56,539 nt of DNA, taken from assembly GCA_903865775.1 (NCBI GenBank), contig CAIPKZ010000344.1, positions 1-56,539 on the forward strand. Reading direction: 5' to 3'. Under the pieces are notes generated by a model. It saw only the letters and a program-made list of their open reading frames with translations. It searched no databases and had not been told where the DNA came from. This document shows positions 1 through 8,635 of the stretch, piece by piece (positions within the stretch are counted from its first letter, which is position 1; the number at the start of each line of letters is the position of its first letter). This stretch comes from an uncultured Prolixibacteraceae bacterium (GTDB taxonomy: Bacteria; Bacteroidota; Bacteroidia; Bacteroidales; Prolixibacteraceae). Position numbers and translations under genes: made by a program.

Positions 1-680
1 CGGGCATTGAATTTCACCTTTCCGGTAACACCTTCGTTTGAACCTGAAAGCCCGGTTAATTCAAGAATGTCATTATTAATTACTTTAAGTGTTTTTTGTA
101 ATGGTCCGTCCATCGTAGCAGAAAAAGAAAGTTTTCCAGCTTCGCTTGCTGAAAGCCTCATAACAATCAGTTGGTCAGGTTGCGAGGCAAAAACTTCGCG
201 TTTGTAGCTTACACCACCAACTTTAAAAGTTGAAGTAAAAACCGCCTTTTCAAGGTCGAGTTCACGATAATATTCAGAATATCCGCTTAATCCGGTAAAT
301 GTAAGTTGCAAATTTCCAACAATCTGATAGACTGCGCCCTGAAATTGTTTGGCTTTAATCTTAGCGTCGGCCATTTTTTCAGCTTCAGCATATTTCCCAT
401 CAAAAATTAACTTGCGAACTTCGGGCAATGCATTAAGGGCATCGGGATTATCGTTATTTGTCGGACTTCCCGACCAGAAAGTCCCTTCATTGAGTTGAAT
501 TTTTTCTTTCAACGGATCGCCAAAAACCATTGCGCCAAGCCTACCGTTGCCGATGGGTAAGGCTTCGTTCCATACTGTTGCAGGTTTGGCATACCATAAC
601 TTAAGTTTTCCTCCTTGTTGAGCAACAGAAACAGTACAAATCAAAAACACCAACAAATTGATAATAAAAAGCTTCTTCAT
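1..680 (-). CDS. GH95-family alpha-L-fucosidase, N-terminal part (cut by window edge)
   Basis: This reading frame is absent from the ORF track because its stop lies beyond base 1. It begins at the ATG complementary to 678-680 and opens with a signal peptide (MKKLFIINLLVFLICTVSVA). The mature start 'LWYAKPATVWNEALPIGNGR' followed by 'LGAMVFGD' and 'LNEGTFWSGSP' is the hallmark of the GH95 N-terminal beta-sandwich domain. GH95 enzymes are inverting alpha-1,2-L-fucosidases, and some members act on L-galactosides. Only about 226 residues are visible, so the catalytic (alpha/alpha)6 domain and any sorting domain cannot be judged. It lies 76 bp downstream of the GH95-like giant gene and is most likely the third gene of the same minus-strand operon. 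Family assignment is secure; linkage specificity is unknown. Confidence 0.85.
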   Translation of the reverse strand, partial: MKKLFIINLLVFLICTVSVAQQGGKLKLWYAKPATVWNEALPIGNGRLGAMVFGDPLKEKIQLNEGTFWSGSPTNNDNPDALNALPEVRKLIFDGKYAEAEKMADAKIKAKQFQGAVYQIVGNLQLTFTGLSGYSEYYRELDLEKAVFTSTFKVGGVSYKREVFASQPDQLIVMRLSASEAGKLSFSATMDGPLQKTLKVINNDILELTGLSGSNEGVTGKVKFNA

Positions 681-756
681 AATACACTTTCTTCTTTAGG
701 TTTAGGTTATTGTTGCCTGAAAGTTTTATCAGGTATCTTTTATTGTCATCGAGAAA

Positions 757-3700
757 TTAGTTTTGAACTACAAATTGTTTATTTACTGATTCGCTGTTAT
801 TGCTAAGCTTTATGATATAAGTCCCATTAGCAAGCGCTAACGGAATTTGATAATTTTGCACATATTCCAGTTTTTTAGAGAAAAGTGTTTTCCCTGTCAT
901 ATCAATTATTTCAATTTTAGCGAATTCAAATCCAGTACTTCTAATATTTAATTCTTGTCCAGCCGGATTTGGAAATATCTCAAAACCGGTATCATCCAAC
1001 GTTTTCATACCGGTATTGGTGTCTTTTACAAAATTTATCCAGTTGATGTTGGTTTGTCCGTTGGCGAAAAATGCGCGCAGTATTTGTTTACCTTTTTTTA
1101 GTGAAACAGTGGTTTTAACTGTTGTCCAGGTTTGCCAGGCTCCGGTTGCGGGGAAACTGGTAGTTGCCAAAGTTTTGGTATCGGTATTTCCGGGTATCTG
1201 AAGAATTATTTTGCCAGCTCCCTGGCCAGCAACACGATATTCCAGAGCGTAATTTCCATCTTCAGCCACATCAACAGCAAAATCGAGCCAGTCGCCGGCA
1301 TCGATATAACCCACATTTTGCCCACCGCCGGTATCACTTGTACCTTCAAATTGAATTCCATAACCGACAGTGTACTTTTCGGCTTCAAGTTTACCAGGAA
1401 TTGCAAGGTAAACCGGAGCTTTTAGCGAATTCGTTGCCTGCAAATCAGTTATCAATTTCAATTCACCTCCATCGGTTGATCTGATGGTTGATCCGCTGAA
1501 ATCAACCGAAACCACATCGGCATAACGAACCGGATTTTTCAGGCTTATCGTGATTTTTGTCTTATCGCTGGTAACCTTATCAATCTTGCCAAATGCATCA
1601 TTGATCTTTACCGAGAAAAAAGGAAATTCATTCGAAACATCCAGTAAATTTTTATTCAGGATTATTTCTACGGAAAGGGCGTTACTGGCGACCGATGCTG
1701 AAACAACTTTAGGAGGTTCGCCAGGCGCAAGGTTTTGGACAGGAATAGCCGTAAATGGAAGAAGAACTCCCAAATCATCACTTTGAATTGTATTGCCTGA
1801 ATAGGAAAGCGTTAAAACATTAGTGCTGAATGTTTTTTGAGCTGGATATAAAATCATTTCCGAAGTGCTCGTTTTAATTTTGATGATCGAATCGACGACG
1901 ACCTCTTTCCCATCAGAAAAGAATGAAATACTGTTCTTCGACCAGCTTGCTGCCAATAAACTTTTCGAAAATGAAATTAGCACCTGCGACCCGTCGGAAT
2001 TGGTTGTTGCACCAACTACCCGTGGGGCAGAACCCGGCAACAAATTCTCAATCAACTTATCGATAAAAGCTGTTAATGGCTGACCATCTAATGAAAGCGC
2101 ATTCCCCGATTGGTAAGATGCGGTTATTTTATCAGTTTTTGTAATTGAAGCTGCGGTGAATAAAACAAAACTATTTTCAGAAGCAAGCCATTTCACCGAC
2201 TCAACTTTAACGGCATTGTCGTTTACTTTCAGCACAAAACCCGAAAAAATATCCTGCTGCTTCATTTCTTCAGAAATACAAATTCTTACCCCTTCCGAAG
2301 GGTTGGAAACGGAACCTGTTTTAAAAACAGGCGCTTTTACCTCAGCAAGAAAATACCTTTTACCTGCCTGAGTAGTGAATTTGTAATTATCGCCTGTTTT
2401 TTCTACTGAAATTTTACTGCCGCCTTCGTCAGTTACCTTGAAATTCTTGTCTTTCCAGGGATTTTTCAGGATGCAATCCTTGCCCTTTTCACTATAAATC
2501 TGAACATCGCTGATAATACCTTTATCCGAAGAAGCAGAAACTAAAAATGCACCCTCAGCCCTGAAATCTTTAAACTTGGCATTGGCCCATCTGGCAGGCA
2601 ATGCCGGGAAAATACGGATGACATCACCCCAGCTTTGAAGCATCAAATAGCCAATACTTTCCACACCCGACAAGGGTGTTTCGATTACCGGATTCATGCC
2701 TTCTTCATACATTGTATTAAGATGGATTTTTGGTTTCAGATAATCCAATGTAGTTAATGCTTTGTCGCCATTGCCAAGTATTCCGTACATGGCGCAACCT
2801 CCGGTAAATGTGTACCCGGCAGCGCCGCTTGTTGTAGAAAGGTCAATCCAGCGGTTTACCGATTTTGTAATAATGTCCTTTGTTTGCTGGTTGTCGTCAA
2901 TTGTCACTGAATGGTATGGATAGATGGCCAAAAGGTGTGAATAATGGCGGTGGCCTTTATCGAAACCTTGCGTGGGATTTATCATGTAGCCATTTGCATT
3001 GGTAGGAAATGGCAATAAATTCTGCAGTTTTTCCTTCCATGTTGCGCGTAGCGGGTCATTCATGGTATATACCGAATCTAATTCCAGAAGCGCTTTCAAC
3101 GACCAGTCGATACTCATTAATGTGTAGTTCGCATCTTTGTACAATTTGCTGTCGTCGTATTCTGGCGAACGCCCTTCTTTAACGTGGTATTTTCCATCGG
3201 CCTCTTTTGATAAAAGTGAAAGTAAGAAAGCAGTACTCTCTTTGAGAATTGGAAATAGGTTTTTGCCTATATTATCATCGGCCGAATATTTCCAGTATTT
3301 GTAATAACATTGCAAGGCCCAGGGTAAATTGCCAAACTCGTCGCCCCAGGTACCTTTGCCATCGTAAGCTGTTGAACGTCCGACCATTCCTCCAGGTTTT
3401 CCGCCAAACGAAGTGGCGTTGGACCGAAACGCCCCTGACTTGTAAATCCGGTCAATGCCATCGACCAACGAACGCCCGACCTCCAGTTTATTCGCGCTGT
3501 ACATCGGGTAATAAGCCAGTTGAACATTCAAATTCCACCAAATGGCCGACCAGCCGCATTGGGTAGTCCAGGTTCCTTGGGTATCAATTAATAAACCGGC
3601 CTTTTCTGATGAAGTACAACCAAATTTATATACTTGTAACCACCAGAATTTTTGCCAGTAGGAATCTTGTTTTATCTCCAGATAACTGCTTTTCATGTAA

Positions 3701-4536
3701 TCGTTCCACCAGTTGCTATTTCTGGTTAAAGTGGCAACGTCACCTTCAGTTATTACCGAATTCAAGCGGTTGGTAGCATCTAATGTAGCGTTTTGAACGG
3801 CTTTGTTTAAATCGTTGATATCATCAGTACCAATGGTTACATAAAAAACCTGGTAGCTGTCGGTTTTCACAAGTTGTGTGGCAACTGCTTGTGCACCGCG
3901 GCTTTTCATTTTACTGGTTATCAAATCAATATCGCCCTGCTTGCTTCGTGCAGGTTTTGTAGCTACCTGACTAACAAACTTATTCGGATCTTTTCCTCCA
4001 CCATAAAATGCGGTGCTAACCGCCCACTGTTCACGGAAACCAATCGTTGCCAGCGATTCCTCACCAGTAGTTTTCATTTTCACAACGAAGGCATTGTTTT
4101 TACGATCGGAAATGGCAGTCCAGTTAATCTCACCTTTATCGGTCGAAATAATCCCGCTCGTTTCTCCATTCCAGATATCCATACGCATGGTCTGGCGGGT
4201 AGCATTGCCGATTGGGTTAATCACAATATCGCCAATAAAAACCCTTGAATCACACATATCCACTCCACTGATATAATTGTGCGCAACTGCTTTGTAGTGG
4301 CCAAGCATCATGCGGATGCCATTTGGATTTTTATTGTCCTGAGTAATCATAGCTCCCTGAACACCATCGCCAATAAAAGCGCCTTTAAAGAAACTCGAAT
4401 CGAGGTTATTGTTCCAAACCAGATCGTTTTTAGAAACTTGTTCTGCCCAGTTAATGTCCTGAGCTTCGAGCCCAAATGATAAAATACTCATGACACAAAT
4501 GAGTATGATATTCCTGTAATTTTTGATAATAAGCAT
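757..4536 (-). CDS. GH95-like glycoside hydrolase with Ig-like repeats, CBM6 and T9SS sorting domain
   Basis: A 1259-residue exported enzyme. A signal peptide ends near '...FGLEAQ'. Residues from about 30 to 700 form a GH95-like catalytic region: 'NLNVQLAYYP' corresponds to the family 'NxNxxMNYWP' block, 'HRHYSHLLAIYP' to 'HRHxSHLxxLYP', and the region ends with a 'RAEGAFLVS' type beta-sandwich. About three roughly 100-residue Ig/SwmB-like repeats follow (about 730-1045, containing 'ENLLPGSAPRV' and 'GFVLKVND' type phrases). A CBM6-like module comes next (about 1045-1175, 'PGKLEAEKYTVGYG', 'DAGDWLDFAVDVAEDGNY'). The last 80 residues are a type A T9SS domain ('GFEIFPNPAGQELNIRS'). It is probably surface-attached or secreted. 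It is 48 bp downstream of the GH29-like gene. The catalytic part is divergent from textbook GH95, so the sugar removed could be fucose, galactose or another residue. Confidence 0.78.
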   Translation of the reverse strand: MLIIKNYRNIILICVMSILSFGLEAQDINWAEQVSKNDLVWNNNLDSSFFKGAFIGDGVQGAMITQDNKNPNGIRMMLGHYKAVAHNYISGVDMCDSRVFIGDIVINPIGNATRQTMRMDIWNGETSGIISTDKGEINWTAISDRKNNAFVVKMKTTGEESLATIGFREQWAVSTAFYGGGKDPNKFVSQVATKPARSKQGDIDLITSKMKSRGAQAVATQLVKTDSYQVFYVTIGTDDINDLNKAVQNATLDATNRLNSVITEGDVATLTRNSNWWNDYMKSSYLEIKQDSYWQKFWWLQVYKFGCTSSEKAGLLIDTQGTWTTQCGWSAIWWNLNVQLAYYPMYSANKLEVGRSLVDGIDRIYKSGAFRSNATSFGGKPGGMVGRSTAYDGKGTWGDEFGNLPWALQCYYKYWKYSADDNIGKNLFPILKESTAFLLSLLSKEADGKYHVKEGRSPEYDDSKLYKDANYTLMSIDWSLKALLELDSVYTMNDPLRATWKEKLQNLLPFPTNANGYMINPTQGFDKGHRHYSHLLAIYPYHSVTIDDNQQTKDIITKSVNRWIDLSTTSGAAGYTFTGGCAMYGILGNGDKALTTLDYLKPKIHLNTMYEEGMNPVIETPLSGVESIGYLMLQSWGDVIRIFPALPARWANAKFKDFRAEGAFLVSASSDKGIISDVQIYSEKGKDCILKNPWKDKNFKVTDEGGSKISVEKTGDNYKFTTQAGKRYFLAEVKAPVFKTGSVSNPSEGVRICISEEMKQQDIFSGFVLKVNDNAVKVESVKWLASENSFVLFTAASITKTDKITASYQSGNALSLDGQPLTAFIDKLIENLLPGSAPRVVGATTNSDGSQVLISFSKSLLAASWSKNSISFFSDGKEVVVDSIIKIKTSTSEMILYPAQKTFSTNVLTLSYSGNTIQSDDLGVLLPFTAIPVQNLAPGEPPKVVSASVASNALSVEIILNKNLLDVSNEFPFFSVKINDAFGKIDKVTSDKTKITISLKNPVRYADVVSVDFSGSTIRSTDGGELKLITDLQATNSLKAPVYLAIPGKLEAEKYTVGYGIQFEGTSDTGGGQNVGYIDAGDWLDFAVDVAEDGNYALEYRVAGQGAGKIILQIPGNTDTKTLATTSFPATGAWQTWTTVKTTVSLKKGKQILRAFFANGQTNINWINFVKDTNTGMKTLDDTGFEIFPNPAGQELNIRSTGFEFAKIEIIDMTGKTLFSKKLEYVQNYQIPLALANGTYIIKLSNNSESVNKQFVVQN
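963..1402 (-). repeat. CBM6 and linker coding segment, duplicated at 4791-5230
   Basis: The DNA for the CBM6 module and the start of the T9SS tail here is very similar base by base to 4791-5230 in the neighbouring GH29-like gene, with a constant offset of 3828. The upstream catalytic portions of the two genes are unrelated. This is a direct repeat created by module duplication or gene conversion. Confidence 0.8.
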
Positions 4537-4584
4537 AGTTGGCAGTTAATAGTTGATTAATGAATTAAAATAACAATCAATAAA

Positions 4585-7500
4585 TCAGTTTAGTATGGTT
4601 ATTTTTTTAACCCGTTTCTCTTTTGAATTACTCAATGCAATCAAATAATAGCCATCGGCCAAATTGATTGGAATACTTGCTTCTGATTCAAAACTACTTT
4701 CCTTTGAATACAGTACTTTTCCATTGATATCACATATTTCAGTTTTCGTGTATTCAAATCCATTACTTCTGATTTTCAATTCATTGCTCGCCGGATTTGG
4801 ATAAATCTCAAAACCAGTATCATTCATTGTTTTGATTCCGGTATTTGTATCTTTTACGAAACTAATCCAATTGATATTGGTCTGTCCGTTAGCGAAAAAT
4901 GTGCGTATGATTTGATTGCCTTTCTTCAGTGCAACAGTCGCTTTAACTGTTGTCCAGGTTTGCCAGCTTCCAGTTGCGGGGAAAGTAGTTATAGCTAATA
5001 CTTTGGTGTCGTTAATTGCGGGTATTTGAAGGATTATTTTTCCAGCTCCCTGACCTGCAACACGATATTCGACTGTATAATTTCCATCTTCTGCCACATC
5101 CACAGCAAAATCGAGCCAATCGTTGGCATCAATGTAACCAACATTTTGTCCTCCACCAGCATCGCTTGTTCCTTCGATTTGAACACCAAAGCTTTGTGTG
5201 CTTTTTTCGGCCTCCAATTTACCTGGTATTTTAAAATAGCTTGGGGCTTTAATGCTGTTTACAATTTCAAAATTGTTAATTTCAGTCAGTACACCTCCAT
5301 CTGTAGCCATTATTTCGCCGCCTTTAAAGTTAAGAAAGAGTTTATCGCCAAACCGAACAGGAAATTTTAGGTTGAGAACGATCTTATTTGACTCGCTGCT
5401 GATTGAAGCAAGAGTTGCTTTGATTTCGTTGATATTAAGTAAAAACAACTTTTGCACCTGAGCAATTCCCATTAATGTTTTTGTAAATTCAATTTCGATC
5501 CCTAGACCGTTGTTTATTAGTTTACCGGATTTTATGGAAGGGGGAAAGCCTGGCGAATTGTTGAAGATCAGGAATGAATCGATTGGTTTCAAAATCCCGT
5601 TATCTACACTTTTAATGGATAAATCACTATAAGAAAGCACGATAAGGTCTTCGAGATAAATTTTTTCGGAGGGCTTAATTTCTATTAAAGTAAAATCAGT
5701 TGCATTTAAATCGACAGAACCAATTGTCAGTTGCTTATTTGTATTCTTGTTCGTGAAAACCAATGAACCTGTCACCGAAGGCAACTGCATTTTTTGGTTA
5801 AAGCGAAGATTTATAATAGTTCCATCGATATTGGTTTCAGCTGAAACCAGACGGGGTGAAGCACCGGGAAGCAAATTCTCAACAATTTTGTTGCTAAAAT
5901 CAACCAGTTTATAATCATCAACAGAGATTACTGTGCCATTGGAATAGGATAAAATTATTTCATCTTCTTTAGTAAGCTCTTTATCAATATTTAAAACAAT
6001 AGAATGATTGTCTGAAGATGTGCTGATACTTCTGATCGGTTCTTCAACCTGATTTATTTTAATTGTGAAGCCTTTGATGCTATCATGCGGAATAATTTCC
6101 TTTGTAAAACTAACCTGAATGGATTTTGGATTTGTATCTACTTTTCCTGATTTGAATTCAGGAGCTTTTACTTCAGAAATAACATATTTTGCTCCTGACT
6201 GAGTCGCAAAACTGCACACATTTCCTTCAATCTTATAGGGAATTTTTTCGCCAGCCGCGTTTGTAATTAACAACTTTTGCCCTTCCCAAGGGTTCACAAA
6301 AGTTGCTGAAGTACTTTTGGCAGTATACTTAAACTCACTCAACCGCAAGCGGAAAACGGTATTTAGTTCATCCCAGTTTTCACCATCGGGTAAAAGTATC
6401 AGGTAACCTTTTTCATTTTTTATTAATTGCAGCGGTTTGTGTTTAGCTAAAATTTCAACCGAATCGAATACCCTGCCATCAGCAGAATTTGGTATTCTTA
6501 TGAATCTGTCGGTACGTTTATTTAGTACATGAATATATTCATATAACCCATTTAATGATTGTGTTGCCACATAACCATTCGATAGGTTATTTATTTTAGA
6601 ACCTTCTTTGGTAAGAAATGAGGTACTAGGTTTGGTTTTTTTAACTGATTCAGAAACAGGTTTCAAATAAGCATTTACCTGTTTATTGATATCTAAAATA
6701 TTGCTCTCCCATTCACCATTTACAAACGGAGCAAATGCCCAGCTTACACCACCGTTTGTATTGGTTGCTGCCTCAAGAACAGTGTATTTATAGATCGATT
6801 TAGCATCGAACTTTGGTTGCCCTCCTGTACTTGCCCACCAGTTACCACCTTGTATCAAGGCTATATTTCTCTGGTAAGTTGGCCAGGTTGTAACATCATT
6901 GTTGTAAACCGGAGGGAAATCACTGTTAAATCCATAGTCATTACCGCCCGGCGAGCCAACTTCTTTTGAACTGTAGGGCAATCCGTGATCGGGTGTACCG
7001 TTGGCAACCATCGCTGCTGTCGGATTTGTTTTCCGAATGGTTGCCATCATCCGTTTCTTGTCAACCCAGGTCGAAGGCACCCATGTTCCATCGAACCAAT
7101 AGGCACAAACCTTCTCTCCATATCGCGACGACATTTCATCATAAACAGCATTTACAAAATCGTTCCATTTTGTTGAGTTGCCATTCACCGCATCAACATA
7201 ACCGGAATTGATCATGTCCTGAGTTATTTTACCGGTTTTGTTGTCATACATGAAATAGCCAGAACCCTGTGGATGATAATCGTGCCCAACAAAAATATGG
7301 GTATAGATACTGAATTGTATGCCTCTGACTGCAAGTGAATCCATGATTTCGCCAAGCAAATCGCGTTTGGAGGTATAATGATCTTTCTGATCGAATCCAT
7401 AATCGGCCATTACTTTACTGGGATAAAGTACTCCCATATTGGCATGCCAGGCGGTAAAAATCACATATTCAAAGCCCATAACCTGAACATCGTTGGCAAA

Positions 7501-7743
7501 TTTCTGTACATCGAATTTCTCGACAAATTCATCAATATTTGCCGGAAATCCTCCTTTGGGGGATAATGGAGTCATTCCACCATATTCGCCACCAAATACA
7601 TAATGTACAAACAATCCATATTTCATCGACTCCCATGTAGCCGAGTTGTTTTTTTCCTGAGAACTAGCCTTACTTGCAGTTAAGGCAATTATCAGTACTA
7701 AAAGTGCGATAGCTTTTAGGCTACCAATGAGTGTTATTTTCAT
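4585..7743 (-). CDS. GH29-like alpha-L-fucosidase with Ig-like repeats, CBM6 and T9SS sorting domain
   Basis: A 1052-residue exported protein with an N-terminal signal peptide ('...LIIALTASKASSQ'). A GH29-type TIM barrel occupies roughly residues 35-360: 'MKYGLFVHY' matches the family 'KFGxFxHW' strand, and 'VCAYWFDGTW' carries the expected nucleophile Asp (D218). A small beta domain comes next, then about three Ig/SwmB-like repeats ('ENLLPGASPRLVS'), a CBM6-like module ('PGKLEAEKSTQSFGVQ') and a T9SS tail ('GFEIYPNPASNELKIRS'). GH29 enzymes are retaining exo-alpha-L-fucosidases. The usual 'KHHDGF' block is replaced by 'AWHANMG', so substrate preference may be atypical. It is the first gene of the minus-strand operon; its promoter must lie in the long gap before 8636. 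A decayed paralogue lies at 33812-34838. Confidence 0.8.
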   Translation of the reverse strand: MKITLIGSLKAIALLVLIIALTASKASSQEKNNSATWESMKYGLFVHYVFGGEYGGMTPLSPKGGFPANIDEFVEKFDVQKFANDVQVMGFEYVIFTAWHANMGVLYPSKVMADYGFDQKDHYTSKRDLLGEIMDSLAVRGIQFSIYTHIFVGHDYHPQGSGYFMYDNKTGKITQDMINSGYVDAVNGNSTKWNDFVNAVYDEMSSRYGEKVCAYWFDGTWVPSTWVDKKRMMATIRKTNPTAAMVANGTPDHGLPYSSKEVGSPGGNDYGFNSDFPPVYNNDVTTWPTYQRNIALIQGGNWWASTGGQPKFDAKSIYKYTVLEAATNTNGGVSWAFAPFVNGEWESNILDINKQVNAYLKPVSESVKKTKPSTSFLTKEGSKINNLSNGYVATQSLNGLYEYIHVLNKRTDRFIRIPNSADGRVFDSVEILAKHKPLQLIKNEKGYLILLPDGENWDELNTVFRLRLSEFKYTAKSTSATFVNPWEGQKLLITNAAGEKIPYKIEGNVCSFATQSGAKYVISEVKAPEFKSGKVDTNPKSIQVSFTKEIIPHDSIKGFTIKINQVEEPIRSISTSSDNHSIVLNIDKELTKEDEIILSYSNGTVISVDDYKLVDFSNKIVENLLPGASPRLVSAETNIDGTIINLRFNQKMQLPSVTGSLVFTNKNTNKQLTIGSVDLNATDFTLIEIKPSEKIYLEDLIVLSYSDLSIKSVDNGILKPIDSFLIFNNSPGFPPSIKSGKLINNGLGIEIEFTKTLMGIAQVQKLFLLNINEIKATLASISSESNKIVLNLKFPVRFGDKLFLNFKGGEIMATDGGVLTEINNFEIVNSIKAPSYFKIPGKLEAEKSTQSFGVQIEGTSDAGGGQNVGYIDANDWLDFAVDVAEDGNYTVEYRVAGQGAGKIILQIPAINDTKVLAITTFPATGSWQTWTTVKATVALKKGNQIIRTFFANGQTNINWISFVKDTNTGIKTMNDTGFEIYPNPASNELKIRSNGFEYTKTEICDINGKVLYSKESSFESEASIPINLADGYYLIALSNSKEKRVKKITILN
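4791..5230 (-). repeat. Second copy of the duplicated CBM6 coding segment
   Basis: This segment pairs with 963-1402. Both encode 'GQNVGYIDA.DWLDFAVDVA' and 'QTNINWI.FVKDTNTG' almost unchanged, whereas the Ig-like repeats just upstream have diverged strongly. The contrast argues for recent duplication or ongoing conversion of the binding module only. Confidence 0.8.
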
Positions 7744-8166
7744 GATTTTAAAGGTTTATTGATATGTGTTATCAATACAAAATTTCATTTAGCTTGTCAA
7801 TTTTTTATAATAATGAGGAAGGTTTAGTTGAAAATGATTCCATTATTAATAATGCGTACAACCTTGCAAAGCTAGTTATGTGATAACTTGAACACATTAG
7901 CATTTTCGATCAAAATCTATAACAATCTTATCAAAAATGAAATGATAGTTGTTTCATTGCATCACTGATGAATTTAATTTATAAGTCTATTAAAGGAGGT
8001 TCTTTGGATTTGAAAAATTCATGATATTAGAGTTTTTTATCAACTCTTGCATTTGCTGTTTTTTCAGTAGTTATTATTCAGTGGTCAATCCTTCATAAAT
8101 GAGGTTAAAATGGATATTTCAGAGGGAGACTTGTTTGCTTACTATAAAGGGAAAGGAATAAAATGG
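7744..8166. other. Intergenic region upstream of the fucosidase operon
   Basis: This is the first part of an 892-bp gap between two divergent glycosidase operons. It is AT-rich, has no open frame with codon bias, and must hold the promoter for the minus-strand GH29-like gene. I cannot point to a convincing TAnnTTTG element. It ends sharply at the GTTGCAAC boundary of the recombinase relic. Confidence 0.5.
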
Positions 8167-8401
8167 GTTGCAACTTCCATCCATTAGGGGAGCCATGCAG
8201 GATAAAAGGTCAGTTTCGACTTCTTGTCTTTTTTTTTGTCCCTCTGCAAACCTTGCTGGCATTGAGTAAAACCTGAATGGGTGTCGTGAATTCGTAGGTT
8301 GCAACTTTTGATTTCTCCAAAACGATTTTTTTCGAAAAGATACAACTTAGTCCTACCTGGTCTTTTTCAACTCGTTGTTTCATCGTTTCAAATTCTACCA
8401 C
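8167..8401 (-). pseudogene. Serine recombinase 3'-end relic, copy 1
   Basis: On the minus strand the frame reads 'MKQRVEKDQVGLSCIFSKKI' then 'VLEKSKVATYEFTTPIQVLL' and 'NASKVCRGTKKK'. This resembles the C-terminal end of Bacteroidota large serine recombinases, where a 'ILGSIFPEKLxF..' strand is followed by 'RTxxINEVLxLI'. No resolvase catalytic domain is present. The first 139 bp (8167-8305) are bounded on both sides by the palindrome GTTGCAAC and recur at 33421 and 46506. Compared with copy 2, a 132-bp internal segment is missing exactly at a CAACnTA microhomology (about 8343). Family assignment from the tail alone is tentative; the repeat itself is certain. Confidence 0.55.
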
Positions 8402-8635
8402 TTAAAAATTGTTACTGGCTGGTCAGTTTGCCAGTGACTTACAGTCAAAATTTTTGATTTAGGTGAGACATTGTACGTTCTCAAAATACCTTTAATTTAT
8501 AAAGAAGCGGTGTAACCCTATGTTCGATTCTTTTGGCTGTATTAAAACACTTGCATCCAGGTCATCTAATTTATAAATTGCAGTAATCACATTATCATCT
8601 GCAATTGTTATACTTGTAGTCCAACATTTTGCTGA
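8402..8635. other. Upstream region of the GH92 operon
   Basis: This is a 234-bp stretch between the recombinase relic and the GH92 start, with no gene visible. The sequence TATACTTG near 8606 is one mismatch from the Bacteroidota -7 element TAnnTTTG and is a weak promoter candidate. The CTAA/TTAG operator element seen upstream of the phosphonate and inositol operons is not found here. Confidence 0.3.

Noticed and set aside
1132-1484. Plus-strand ORFs of 97-106 residues opposite the CBM6 region
   Set aside because: They are shadows of the minus-strand CBM6 coding sequence; similar shadows appear opposite the second copy at 5016-5370.
8119-8401. Small minus-strand ORFs counted as genes
   Set aside because: They are frames within the recombinase relic, repeated at 33379 and 46458, and lack a catalytic domain.
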